Shown here in pieces: positions 57,483 to 64,000 of a stretch of DNA of 64,000 nucleotides; position 1 is the first letter of the stretch; each line of letters opens with the position of its first letter. The notes beneath the pieces are model-generated. The model ran no database searches. It was given only the letters and a program-made list of their open reading frames with translations, and was not told the DNA's origin. The DNA comes from Corynebacterium tuberculostearicum (lineage in GTDB: Bacteria; Actinomycetota; Actinomycetes; Mycobacteriales; Mycobacteriaceae). The position numbers and the translations under genes are program-made. The stretch spans positions 1,240,001-1,304,000 of the forward strand of contig NZ_CP069791.1 in the NCBI RefSeq assembly GCF_016894265.1. Direction: 5' to 3'.

Positions 57483-59136
57483 GTGCGGCCTTCCGGTTTT
57501 GCCACCAGGTGATAGCTACCAAGACAACGGTGGAGGTTCCGACGCCGATGAGCGTCATAGCCATGGCCTCGGCACGGTGGCCTTGATCGAATTGGTTCAT
57601 GATCCACGGAGCCAAGAGGTTGACTTGGCTCGGGCGAATGAGTGAGGACATGACCAGCTCGCGGATGCCTACGAAGAAGGCGAGGAGCCAGCCAGCGAAG
57701 ATGCCAGGGGCAAGCAGGGGCAGGGTGATGCGCCCAAAGGTATGCAGAGTGGAGGAGCCGGAAATTGCAGCGGCCTCGTAGACGGTAGGGGAGACGGACT
57801 CTGCTGAAGCCTTGATGTTTTGGATGGCCATGGGCAAAAAGAGCACGGTGAAGGCCATAACTAGCATGCCCATAGTGCCGTAGGGCGACCATGGCAGCCA
57901 GGGAGAGTTCCACAGCAAAATAAATCCAATGGCCAGGACAATTCCGGGAACGGTGTCGGGGGCGATGGCCAAGAAATCGCTGAATTTTGCGGTAATGGTG
58001 CTTTGGCGGCGGGTGAGCACCGTGACGAGGACGCCGAGAGCAACGGCGGTGGTCGCGCCAAGGGCGCCTAGTCCGATGGAGCGAACAAGTGCCTCTTGAG
58101 CGGTGGGCATCTGCACAACGATGGAAAAGTAATCGAAGGTCAGGTTATTAGGCGTAGGCGGGGCCGAGCGCAGAATGGTCATCGCGGCCAAGGTGATGGA
58201 AAGGTAGGGGATGACCACCGCGGCCATGAAGATTGTTGCGGTCACCACAGCGCCGAAGATGGTGCCGACCGAGCCGAGGCGGATACGTACGGGGCGGCTT
58301 ACTCGGCCACCGCCGGAGAGGTCGCGGCGTGAAATCCATTGTTGGAAGGCCCAGGCGGCCACGCCGATGGCAAAGAGCACCGACGAGGAGGCAGCGGCGC
58401 TGGAAAAATCGAGGGGGTCGATGGTGACGTCTTCATAGATGGAGGAGACGAGCACCTTGTAGCCAATGGCGTTGCCAAGCGTGACTGGGGTGCCAAACTC
58501 GCCGGCGGCCTTAATGAAGATAATCAGCGCGCCGAGGGAAAAGGGGCCGATTATGTTCGGAGCGATGATGCGCACGGCTTGTTGCCAGCGGCTCGCGCCG
58601 GCTATCTGTGCCATCTCCAGCGTGGACGCCGGAATGGAATTGAGGCAGGTGCGCAGGATGAGGTACAAGAATGGAAAGAGCTCCGCGGCCATGATGAAGG
58701 CCATTCCCCACACCGAGTATATGGCATCGTGGGCGAGCTTGCCGGCGCCGTGGCCGAGCAGCATCTCGGCCACACCACCGCGGCGGGTGAAATCCATCCA
58801 CGCCATCGCTGCCGCAAAGGGTGGGGTCATAAACGGGATCATGATGACGATCTCGATCCAATTGGCCCTGCTAAACCGCGTCCACGAACGGAGGAAGGCG
58901 AGCGGCGCGGCCATGAGCGTGGCAAATGCCACGACCAGCACGGACAGCAAGATGGTATTGCCAAGGATGTGCAGCATGCCCGGTTGGACAATGCTGCCTA
59001 GGGCTGAGGGCTCATCGTGGTAGCCCACGGCCGCGTTGACCAGCACAGAGGCTAGCGGCGCGGCGACGAGGGCGAGCAAGATGAGAAGGACCCCGTAGAT
59101 CCCAAGGCGACGTTGGGGAGTGGTGGTGGAGCTCAT
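57472..59136 (-). CDS. ABC transporter permease, fused double permease (FbpB/PhnU type)
   Basis: 554-residue inner-membrane protein made of two BPD_transp_1 halves with about twelve helices. Each half has the EAA-type coupling loop: MAQIAGASRWQQAVRIIAPNI (about 177) and EAAAISGSSTLHTFGRITLP (about 460). Fused permeases of this kind serve ferric iron or 2-aminoethylphosphonate-like substrates. It begins 3 nt after the lipoprotein gene and overlaps the phosphoesterase gene. Confidence 0.9.
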   Translation of the reverse strand: MSSTTTPQRRLGIYGVLLILLALVAAPLASVLVNAAVGYHDEPSALGSIVQPGMLHILGNTILLSVLVVAFATLMAAPLAFLRSWTRFSRANWIEIVIMIPFMTPPFAAAMAWMDFTRRGGVAEMLLGHGAGKLAHDAIYSVWGMAFIMAAELFPFLYLILRTCLNSIPASTLEMAQIAGASRWQQAVRIIAPNIIGPFSLGALIIFIKAAGEFGTPVTLGNAIGYKVLVSSIYEDVTIDPLDFSSAAASSSVLFAIGVAAWAFQQWISRRDLSGGGRVSRPVRIRLGSVGTIFGAVVTATIFMAAVVIPYLSITLAAMTILRSAPPTPNNLTFDYFSIVVQMPTAQEALVRSIGLGALGATTAVALGVLVTVLTRRQSTITAKFSDFLAIAPDTVPGIVLAIGFILLWNSPWLPWSPYGTMGMLVMAFTVLFLPMAIQNIKASAESVSPTVYEAAAISGSSTLHTFGRITLPLLAPGIFAGWLLAFFVGIRELVMSSLIRPSQVNLLAPWIMNQFDQGHRAEAMAMTLIGVGTSTVVLVAITWWQNRKAAHAR

Positions 59137-59139
59137 TGG

Positions 59140-60201
59140 TTACTTCAGGTAGCGCTTAGCAAAGGTTTCCTTGATGTCCTTGGACTGAGAAACCAGGCCA
59201 TCGAGGTCATCGTTGAGGGTCTTAATCTCATCCAGCTTCGGGCCATTCTTTGGAGCGATGTCCTTATTGGCCGGGATCATGTTCTTGGAGGCCGAGATCT
59301 CCTGTGCCTCATCGGAGAACATGAAGTCCACGAATGCCTCTGCGGCTTCCTTGTTATCGGAGGACTTGAGGATCATGACTGGGCGCGGGGTAACCGTGGT
59401 GCCGGAGGTTGGGATAGCAACCTCGAGCGGCTCGCCCTTCTTCTGCGCGGAGTATGCGGAGTAGTCAACGCCGCCGAGGACAATGCCGCGCGAGCCGGAG
59501 GTGACCTGGTCGAGCGCTGGGCCATTGGCGCCTTGGACGATCATGCCGTTGTCAAAGAGCTTGTCAAAGAGATCCCAGGTCTTCTCCTCGCCCCACTGGT
59601 CTACCATGGCCGCGATGAGGTCGGCAGCGGTACCGGATTCGCGCGGGTCCGGCATGATGATTTGGTCCTTGTACTTTTCATCGGTGAGATCTTCCCAGTC
59701 CTTCGGGGCCTCGTCCACGACGTTGGTGTTGGTTACCAGCGCTAGGGCCGAACCATCGCGGCCGGTAAACGCCCCGCTTTTCGACGCCCACTTGGACTCA
59801 ATCTTGTCCGCTCCCTCCGGCGTGTACTTTTCAAGGGCGCCGGACTTTTCCTGCTTGCTAGCTGCCGCCCAGGAGGCGAGGTAGACCACGTCAGCCTGCG
59901 GGTTGGCTTCCTCGGCCTTGAGCTTGGCGGTGATCTTGCCGGTGGTATCGGCAAAGACGTTGACGTGGACGTCGGTCTTTTCTTCGAAGGCCTCCACGAG
60001 GGCGTCGGTAAGCCCCTGCGGGTTAGCCGAGTAGTAATCCACCTCGCCGGACAGGCCTTCAGGTGCCTGCCACTTTTCGGCAGAAGAGGTGGACTGGTCG
60101 GTGGCGGTATCGGCGCTGTCCTCGACGGATCCGCAACCGGTCAAGGCGAGCGCACCAGCAGCGGTGGTGGCGATGGTGGCGGTGAACTTCTTGGTAAACA
60201 T
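59140..60201 (-). CDS. ABC transporter substrate-binding lipoprotein
   Basis: 353-residue family 1 solute-binding lipoprotein with a signal peptide and lipobox LTGC (about Cys23). It has a low-complexity acidic linker and the fold landmarks GEVDYYSANPQGLTDALVEAF, FADTTGKITAKLKAEEANPQ, ADVVYLAS and DPRESGTAADLIAAM. The wording of these blocks resembles putative 2-aminoethylphosphonate or ferric-ion binding proteins (inference). It lies between ATPase and permease genes. Confidence 0.9.
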   Translation of the reverse strand: MFTKKFTATIATTAAGALALTGCGSVEDSADTATDQSTSSAEKWQAPEGLSGEVDYYSANPQGLTDALVEAFEEKTDVHVNVFADTTGKITAKLKAEEANPQADVVYLASWAAASKQEKSGALEKYTPEGADKIESKWASKSGAFTGRDGSALALVTNTNVVDEAPKDWEDLTDEKYKDQIIMPDPRESGTAADLIAAMVDQWGEEKTWDLFDKLFDNGMIVQGANGPALDQVTSGSRGIVLGGVDYSAYSAQKKGEPLEVAIPTSGTTVTPRPVMILKSSDNKEAAEAFVDFMFSDEAQEISASKNMIPANKDIAPKNGPKLDEIKTLNDDLDGLVSQSKDIKETFAKRYLK

Positions 60202-60210
60202 GTGTGGCTC

Positions 60211-61191
60211 CTATGCAGAAAGAGAAGATGGATAGTTGAGGTAGACGGTCTCGCCGCGAGTGAAGCGATGCGGTGAATACGTCACCCAGGGTTCCTCCGC
60301 CCCGGGGACGTCGCAGCGCAACTCGTAGCGCCCACCGATGTAGTGAGCGCCAAGAACCTGCGCCTCGACCCGGCGCGGGGAGGCGCCGGTGTCCTCCTCC
60401 GCAGTGGTGACGGTGAGATTTTCTGGACGTACGCTGGGCAGCCGTGGGTGGCGGTTCATGGTGCCTACAAAGCCAGCGATGAAATCGGTGGCCGGCTGTT
60501 CATAAAGGGTGACCGGATCCGCGAATTGTTCGATGTGGCCTTGATTCATAACCACGACGCGATCCGACATTGCAAGTGCCTCGGCTTGGTCGTGCGTGAC
60601 GTAGATGACCGTCAGCCCCAGCTCCTGTGCCAGCTGGGTGAGCTCGGCGCGGATTTGCACGCGCAGCGCGGCGTCAAGGGCGGACAGTGGCTCATCCATG
60701 AGCAGGAGGTCCGGATTCGAAACCAACGCACGGGCGATGGCGACGCGTTGCTGTTGGCCGCCGGAGAGCTGGTTTGGCCGCGCCTTCGCTTTGCTGGTGA
60801 TGCCCACCATGTCCATGCAGGCGCGCACCTTCTCGGATCGCTGGCCTGCCGCCACCTTATTGCCTGGGGTTGTCAGCGGAAACTCGATGTTCTTTTCCAC
60901 CGTCATGTGCGGCCACAGTGCGAGGTCCTGGAAGACCATCGACAGCCGGCGCTTGTTGACGGCCACATTGGTCCGCGGACCATAAACCTCTCTCTCACCA
61001 ATGGCAATGGTGCCCGCATCAGGAGTTTCCAACCCGGCGATGCAGCGCAACAGGGTGGACTTACCGCAGCCGGAGGGACCCAGAATAGAGATGAATTCAC
61101 CGCGGTTGATGCTTAGATCGGTCTCGTGGAGGCCCGTATTATCGGCGAATTCGCGCTTAACGCCGCGCAAGATGACGTGGGGTGAGTTCAT
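60211..61191 (-). CDS. ABC transporter ATP-binding protein with TOBE-like C-terminus
   Basis: 326-residue ATPase. Walker [10 protein letters not shown] (about 36-44), Q-loop [10 protein letters not shown], signature LSGGQQQR, Walker [13 protein letters not shown] and the H-loop VTHDQAEA are all present. A C-terminal regulatory TOBE-like region (about 240-326) follows. First gene of a probable four-gene operon (ATPase, lipoprotein, permease, phosphoesterase). The TTTCTTCAAGAAA palindrome lies 14 nt upstream of its ATG. Confidence 0.92.
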   Translation of the reverse strand: MNSPHVILRGVKREFADNTGLHETDLSINRGEFISILGPSGCGKSTLLRCIAGLETPDAGTIAIGEREVYGPRTNVAVNKRRLSMVFQDLALWPHMTVEKNIEFPLTTPGNKVAAGQRSEKVRACMDMVGITSKAKARPNQLSGGQQQRVAIARALVSNPDLLLMDEPLSALDAALRVQIRAELTQLAQELGLTVIYVTHDQAEALAMSDRVVVMNQGHIEQFADPVTLYEQPATDFIAGFVGTMNRHPRLPSVRPENLTVTTAEEDTGASPRRVEAQVLGAHYIGGRYELRCDVPGAEEPWVTYSPHRFTRGETVYLNYPSSLSA

Positions 61192-61205
61192 AATCAGCGA
61201 AATAC

Positions 61206-61218
61206 TTTCTTCAAGAAA
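61206..61218. promoter_or_regulatory. Palindrome before the ABC operon
   Basis: Perfect inverted repeat TTTCTT-C-AAGAAA between the presumed promoter and the ATPase start codon. It may be an operator for nutrient control or a leader hairpin. Confidence 0.4.
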
Positions 61219-61336
61219 TAACCTCGAAAAAGATAAGGCCGTAATATTGCATGTGGGTGACGTGAAGATGGAAAGAAATAAAAGCTTTAATTAACGGCGC
61301 ACAAACACCCAGGAGTGCATGTGGAGGTGCGCCTAT

Positions 61337-61342
61337 TAGACT
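61337..61342 (+). promoter_or_regulatory. Candidate -10 hexamer (TAGACT) for leaderless dinB
   Basis: TAGACT, 7 nt, then ATG 61350. The nearest purine-rich stretch (GTGGAGG, about 61320) is too far upstream to be a ribosome binding site. Confidence 0.45.
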
Positions 61343-61349
61343 GGGCCGC

Positions 61350-62738
61350 ATGCAACGCTGGGTTCTACACATCGACATGGACGCGTTTTTCGCCTCCGTC
61401 GAGCAGCTAACCCGGCCTACCCTGCAGGGGCGTCCCGTCTTGGTGGGCGGCACCAGCGGGCGCGGCGTGGTGGCTGGCGCCTCCTATGAGGCGCGCGTGT
61501 ACGGTGCGCATTCGGCCATGCCGATGTACCGCGCGCAGCAGCTTGTTGGACTTCGCGCGGTGGTGGTGCAGCCGCGCCGGGCGGTGTATTCAGCGGCCTC
61601 GCGCCGCGTATTTGGCATTATCGCGCAACACGTGGAGGTCATTGAGCAGCTTTCTATCGATGAAGCCTTTATGGAACCCGCCGCCTTGGAAGGAGCGAGC
61701 GCGGAGGAGGTCAAGCGCTGGGCGGATGAGCTGCGCGCGCTCATTCGGGAGGAGACGGGCCTGCCGTGCTCCATTGGGGCGGGATCGGGCAAGCAATTTG
61801 CCAAGATTGGATCGGGTGAAGCGAAGCCTGATGGCACCTTTGTTATCCCAGCGGAGCGCCAGCTAGAAATGCTGCACCCCCTTGCGGTGAACAAGCTGTG
61901 GGGAGTCGGCCCGGTGACCGGCGCGAAGCTCAAGTCCATCGGCGTCGAGACCATTGGGCAGCTGGCGGCGATGACGCGCAAGGAAGTAGAGATTTCCATC
62001 GGCAGCGTGGTGGGGCTGCAGCTGTGGCGGCTGGCCCGCGGCATTGATGACCGTGAGGTGGCGCCGCGCGCTATTTCTAAACAGATTTCTACTGAGCACA
62101 CCTACCCGAAAGACTTGCAGACCGCCCCTGAGGTCGATGCAGCCATCACTCGCGCGGCTGAGGGCGCTCACCGCCGGTTGCTTAAGGACGGGCGCGGCGC
62201 GCGCACCGTAACGGTAAAGCTGCGCATGGCGGATTTTCATATCGAATCGCGCTCGACCACCTTGCCCTACGCGACTGACGACGCCGCCGTGCTCACCGCC
62301 GCCGCCTTCAAGCTTGCTCGCTACCCCGATGAGCTGGGGCCCATCCGCCTGGTAGGGGTGAGCTATTCCGGCCTAGAGACCGCTCGCCAAGACGTGCTTT
62401 TTCCGGAGCTAGACCGCGAAATAGTGCGCCCTGCACCGGCAGACACGGACTATGAAACTGGGGTGAGCGACGACGCAGCACCGGCCGTTCCAGCGCCTAC
62501 GGTGACGGTGGAGGAAGAAACCGATAACCAGTGGCACGCCACGCAGGACGTCTTCCATCCCGACTACGGCCACGGTTGGATTCAAGGCGCCGGCCACGGG
62601 GTGGTCAGCGTGCGCTTTGAAACCCGCGCCACGGGTCCCGGCCGCACCAAATCCTTCGCGGCCGACGATCCCGCGCTCGTGCCAGCAGACCCGCTCGACT
62701 CACTGGATTGGCAAGACTGGCTGACCAGCGAGGACTAG
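61350..62738 (+). CDS. dinB: DNA polymerase IV (Y family)
   Basis: Error-prone translesion polymerase. The 462-residue product has the catalytic motifs HIDMDAFFASVE (about 7-18), YEARVYGA and SIDEAFMEPA (catalytic Asp-Glu near 104-105), the helix-hairpin-helix VNKLWGVGPVTGAKL and the little-finger domain. An extra C-terminal region of about 90 residues, acidic and then WHATQDVFHPDYGHGWIQGA, resembles the DinB C-terminal segment in other Actinobacteria. No LexA box was recognised upstream. The stop overlaps that of ansA. Confidence 0.94.
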   Translation: MQRWVLHIDMDAFFASVEQLTRPTLQGRPVLVGGTSGRGVVAGASYEARVYGAHSAMPMYRAQQLVGLRAVVVQPRRAVYSAASRRVFGIIAQHVEVIEQLSIDEAFMEPAALEGASAEEVKRWADELRALIREETGLPCSIGAGSGKQFAKIGSGEAKPDGTFVIPAERQLEMLHPLAVNKLWGVGPVTGAKLKSIGVETIGQLAAMTRKEVEISIGSVVGLQLWRLARGIDDREVAPRAISKQISTEHTYPKDLQTAPEVDAAITRAAEGAHRRLLKDGRGARTVTVKLRMADFHIESRSTTLPYATDDAAVLTAAAFKLARYPDELGPIRLVGVSYSGLETARQDVLFPELDREIVRPAPADTDYETGVSDDAAPAVPAPTVTVEEETDNQWHATQDVFHPDYGHGWIQGAGHGVVSVRFETRATGPGRTKSFAADDPALVPADPLDSLDWQDWLTSED

Positions 62739-63628
62739 CCCTCCTGAGCAAAAAGCTCTGCCGGATCGGTACCGGTGGCCAGCGCCGCCGCGAGCAGGAT
62801 TCGCGCTTGGCTCGGGCGGAACCATCCGGCGTTGATGGCGCCACGTTTGCCCAGGCTCGCGCCACCGCCGTCGCCACCGTAAGCCAGCGCCGTCGGGCCA
62901 TAGGGTGTGCGGGTAGAAATGATGACGGGGAGGCCGGCGTGGAGGGCGTCGGCAAGCGCGCGGCCCATGTCCTCGCCCATATTTCCCGAGCCCATGGCCT
63001 CCACAATGAGACCGGTGGTGGGGGAGTTTACGGCGGCGTCGACCAGCAGGCGCCCCGCTCCCGGATAGGCGGGGATGATCTCGATACGCTGCGACGCCAG
63101 CGGGGCAGGATGCAAACGCGGGGTGGTGCCAGGAACCGGCAGCGACTCAAACCCGCGCAGGTCACTGGTGTGTCGCTTGCGCGCACCGCGCGCCGGGATG
63201 GTCTCGCCGCCAAAGCAGAGGAAAACCCCAGGGCGCCCGCTGGCCGCTAGCTCGCGGGCAGCGCGCAGATTGGTGGGGCCGTCGGCCGCAGGGTGATCGT
63301 AGGCGCGCTGCGCTCCAGTAAGCACGATGGGTTTTGCCCCTGCGCAGAAAATCTCCAACGCCAACGCGGTTTCCTCCATGGAGTCGGTGCCATGGGTGAT
63401 GATCACGCCACCGATGTCCTCGCGCGCGGTGTGCTCATTGACCACCGCAATGAGCTCATCGAGGTCCGCCAAAGTAATAGAGGACGAGTCGAGCTGGCGA
63501 AACTCCACTACCTCGGCGTCGATTTCAGCGGCAAGGTCCGCGCCGGAGATTGTGGGAACCAGGGAACCATCGGCCACGGTGGTGCACGCGATCGTGCCGC
63601 CGGTGGCGATCAAAGCAAGTCGGGTCAT
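62735..63628 (-). CDS. ansA: L-asparaginase
   Basis: Hydrolyses asparagine to aspartate and ammonia. The 297-residue product has both active-site threonine motifs, ATGGTIA (about 8-14) and THGTDSMEET (about 80-89), and the GAQRA loop. There is no signal peptide, so it is probably cytosolic. ATG 63628 is used rather than the upstream 63658 because the motif then lies at the usual distance from the N-terminus and TAACCT stands 7 nt upstream. Confidence 0.94.
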   Translation of the reverse strand: MTRLALIATGGTIACTTVADGSLVPTISGADLAAEIDAEVVEFRQLDSSSITLADLDELIAVVNEHTAREDIGGVIITHGTDSMEETALALEIFCAGAKPIVLTGAQRAYDHPAADGPTNLRAARELAASGRPGVFLCFGGETIPARGARKRHTSDLRGFESLPVPGTTPRLHPAPLASQRIEIIPAYPGAGRLLVDAAVNSPTTGLIVEAMGSGNMGEDMGRALADALHAGLPVIISTRTPYGPTALAYGGDGGGASLGKRGAINAGWFRPSQARILLAAALATGTDPAELFAQEG

Positions 63629-63635
63629 GCACTCA

Positions 63636-63641
63636 AGGTTA
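63636..63641 (-). promoter_or_regulatory. Candidate -10 hexamer (TAACCT) for ansA
   Basis: TAACCT, 7 nt, then ATG 63628 on the minus strand; leaderless initiation is predicted. Confidence 0.4.
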
Positions 63642-63736
63642 AAGAAATCTCCGCCCACGCGGCGGGCGCAGCCCGGAAAAGGCTGGTGCAGCTGTAAACT
63701 GATGGGAGTTTAGAACCCAGACGTGAGGAGTTAGAA

Positions 63737-64000
63737 GTGAAATTCCGCAAGTTTAGCGCCGCGTGCCTCGCACTGACCGCGGCCACCGCCCTGGCCGCCT
63801 GCTCTTCCGACGACGAGCAGGACGATACCGCCGCCACCAACACCGAGGCGCAGGAATCCGCCTCTTCCGACGGCGATTCCGCCGCCCCAGCGCTGCCGTC
63901 CCCGGCGGACCTCAACGCCATCTTGGCCAAGGCCACCGATCCGAACGCCTCTGAGCAGGAAAAGACCGCCACCGTGCAGGGCGGCGAGACCGCACCGGAA
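63737..64000 (+). CDS. MTB12-like secreted lipoprotein, 5' part only
   Basis: Open from GTG 63737 to the window edge (88 codons). It has a signal peptide with lipobox LAAC (about Cys22), an Asp/Thr/Ser/Ala-rich low-complexity linker, then PSPADLNAILAKATDPNAS and KTATVQGG. These resemble the start of the low-molecular-weight antigen MTB12 domain. GAGGAG stands just upstream. The domain call is tentative because most of it lies outside. Confidence 0.75.
   Translation, partial: MKFRKFSAACLALTAATALAACSSDDEQDDTAATNTEAQESASSDGDSAAPALPSPADLNAILAKATDPNASEQEKTATVQGGETAPE

Noticed and set aside
57599..59001. Plus-strand ORFs opposite the ABC permease
   Set aside because: Low-complexity mirror translations without start context; the permease frame has clear paired coupling loops.

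Overview
The window is an almost fully coding chromosomal segment (about 60% G+C) of a Corynebacterium. Four things point there: the gene order follows the conserved Corynebacterium/Mycobacterium core block (pepA-ilvE ... ctaC ... qcrCAB ... pimB' ... aroG-pknL-mptA-idsA ... mraZ/dcw cluster-ftsZ-sepF-divIVA-ileS); there are lipoglycan mannosyltransferases; CtaF and a diheme QcrC of actinobacterial type are present; and the dcw cluster is typical. I cannot fix the species from sequence reading alone. I see no prophage, transposon, CRISPR array, tRNA or rRNA.

Layout. 1-4.6 kb: a partial leucyl aminopeptidase, IlvE, an unusual short CobT-like protein, a DUF3043 membrane protein and an A-type Fe-S carrier. 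4.6-13.5 kb: LtsA/AsnB-type amidotransferase, then the respiratory bc1-aa3 supercomplex genes in two units, ctaC-ctaF and ctaE-qcrC-qcrA-qcrB. 13.5-21.8 kb: cell-envelope genes, namely two NlpC/P60 hydrolases (the first behind a long regulatory region with MtrA-like repeats), PimB', ROK glucokinase, PlsC-like and Acyltransferase-3 proteins, a GT87 mannosyltransferase and a DEDD exoribonuclease. 21.8-29.4 kb: class II DAHP synthase, PknL with its divergently transcribed Rv2175c-like DNA-binding partner, MptA, IdsA, a GNAT acetyltransferase, a SAV_6107-type HEPN protein and a DUF3040 protein.

29.4-50 kb is the division and cell-wall cluster: mraZ, rsmH, ftsL, ftsI, murE, murF, mraY, murD, ftsW, murG, murC, ftsQ, a terminator, then ftsZ, pgeF, a PLP-homeostasis protein, sepF, YggT and divIVA. 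It encodes peptidoglycan precursor synthesis from UDP-MurNAc-Ala to lipid II, septal transpeptidation, the Z ring and the polar scaffold. 50-55 kb: a small membrane protein, an HNH endonuclease and ileS behind a T-box. 55-64 kb is more accessory: a GntR-MFS pair with a tandem-palindrome operator, a four-gene operon (ABC ATPase, lipoprotein, fused permease, metallophosphoesterase), dinB, asparaginase and the start of an MTB12-like lipoprotein.

Of most interest: an acyltransferase whose conserved N-terminus has no canonical start codon (ATT proposed); a CobT-like protein that lacks the usual catalytic Glu motif and has no CobU/CobS beside it; a recurrent leaderless-promoter layout (-10 hexamer then 6-8 nt then start codon) in front of about a dozen genes; a near-continuous long hairpin between mraZ and rsmH; and the ABC transporter/phosphoesterase operon of unknown substrate.
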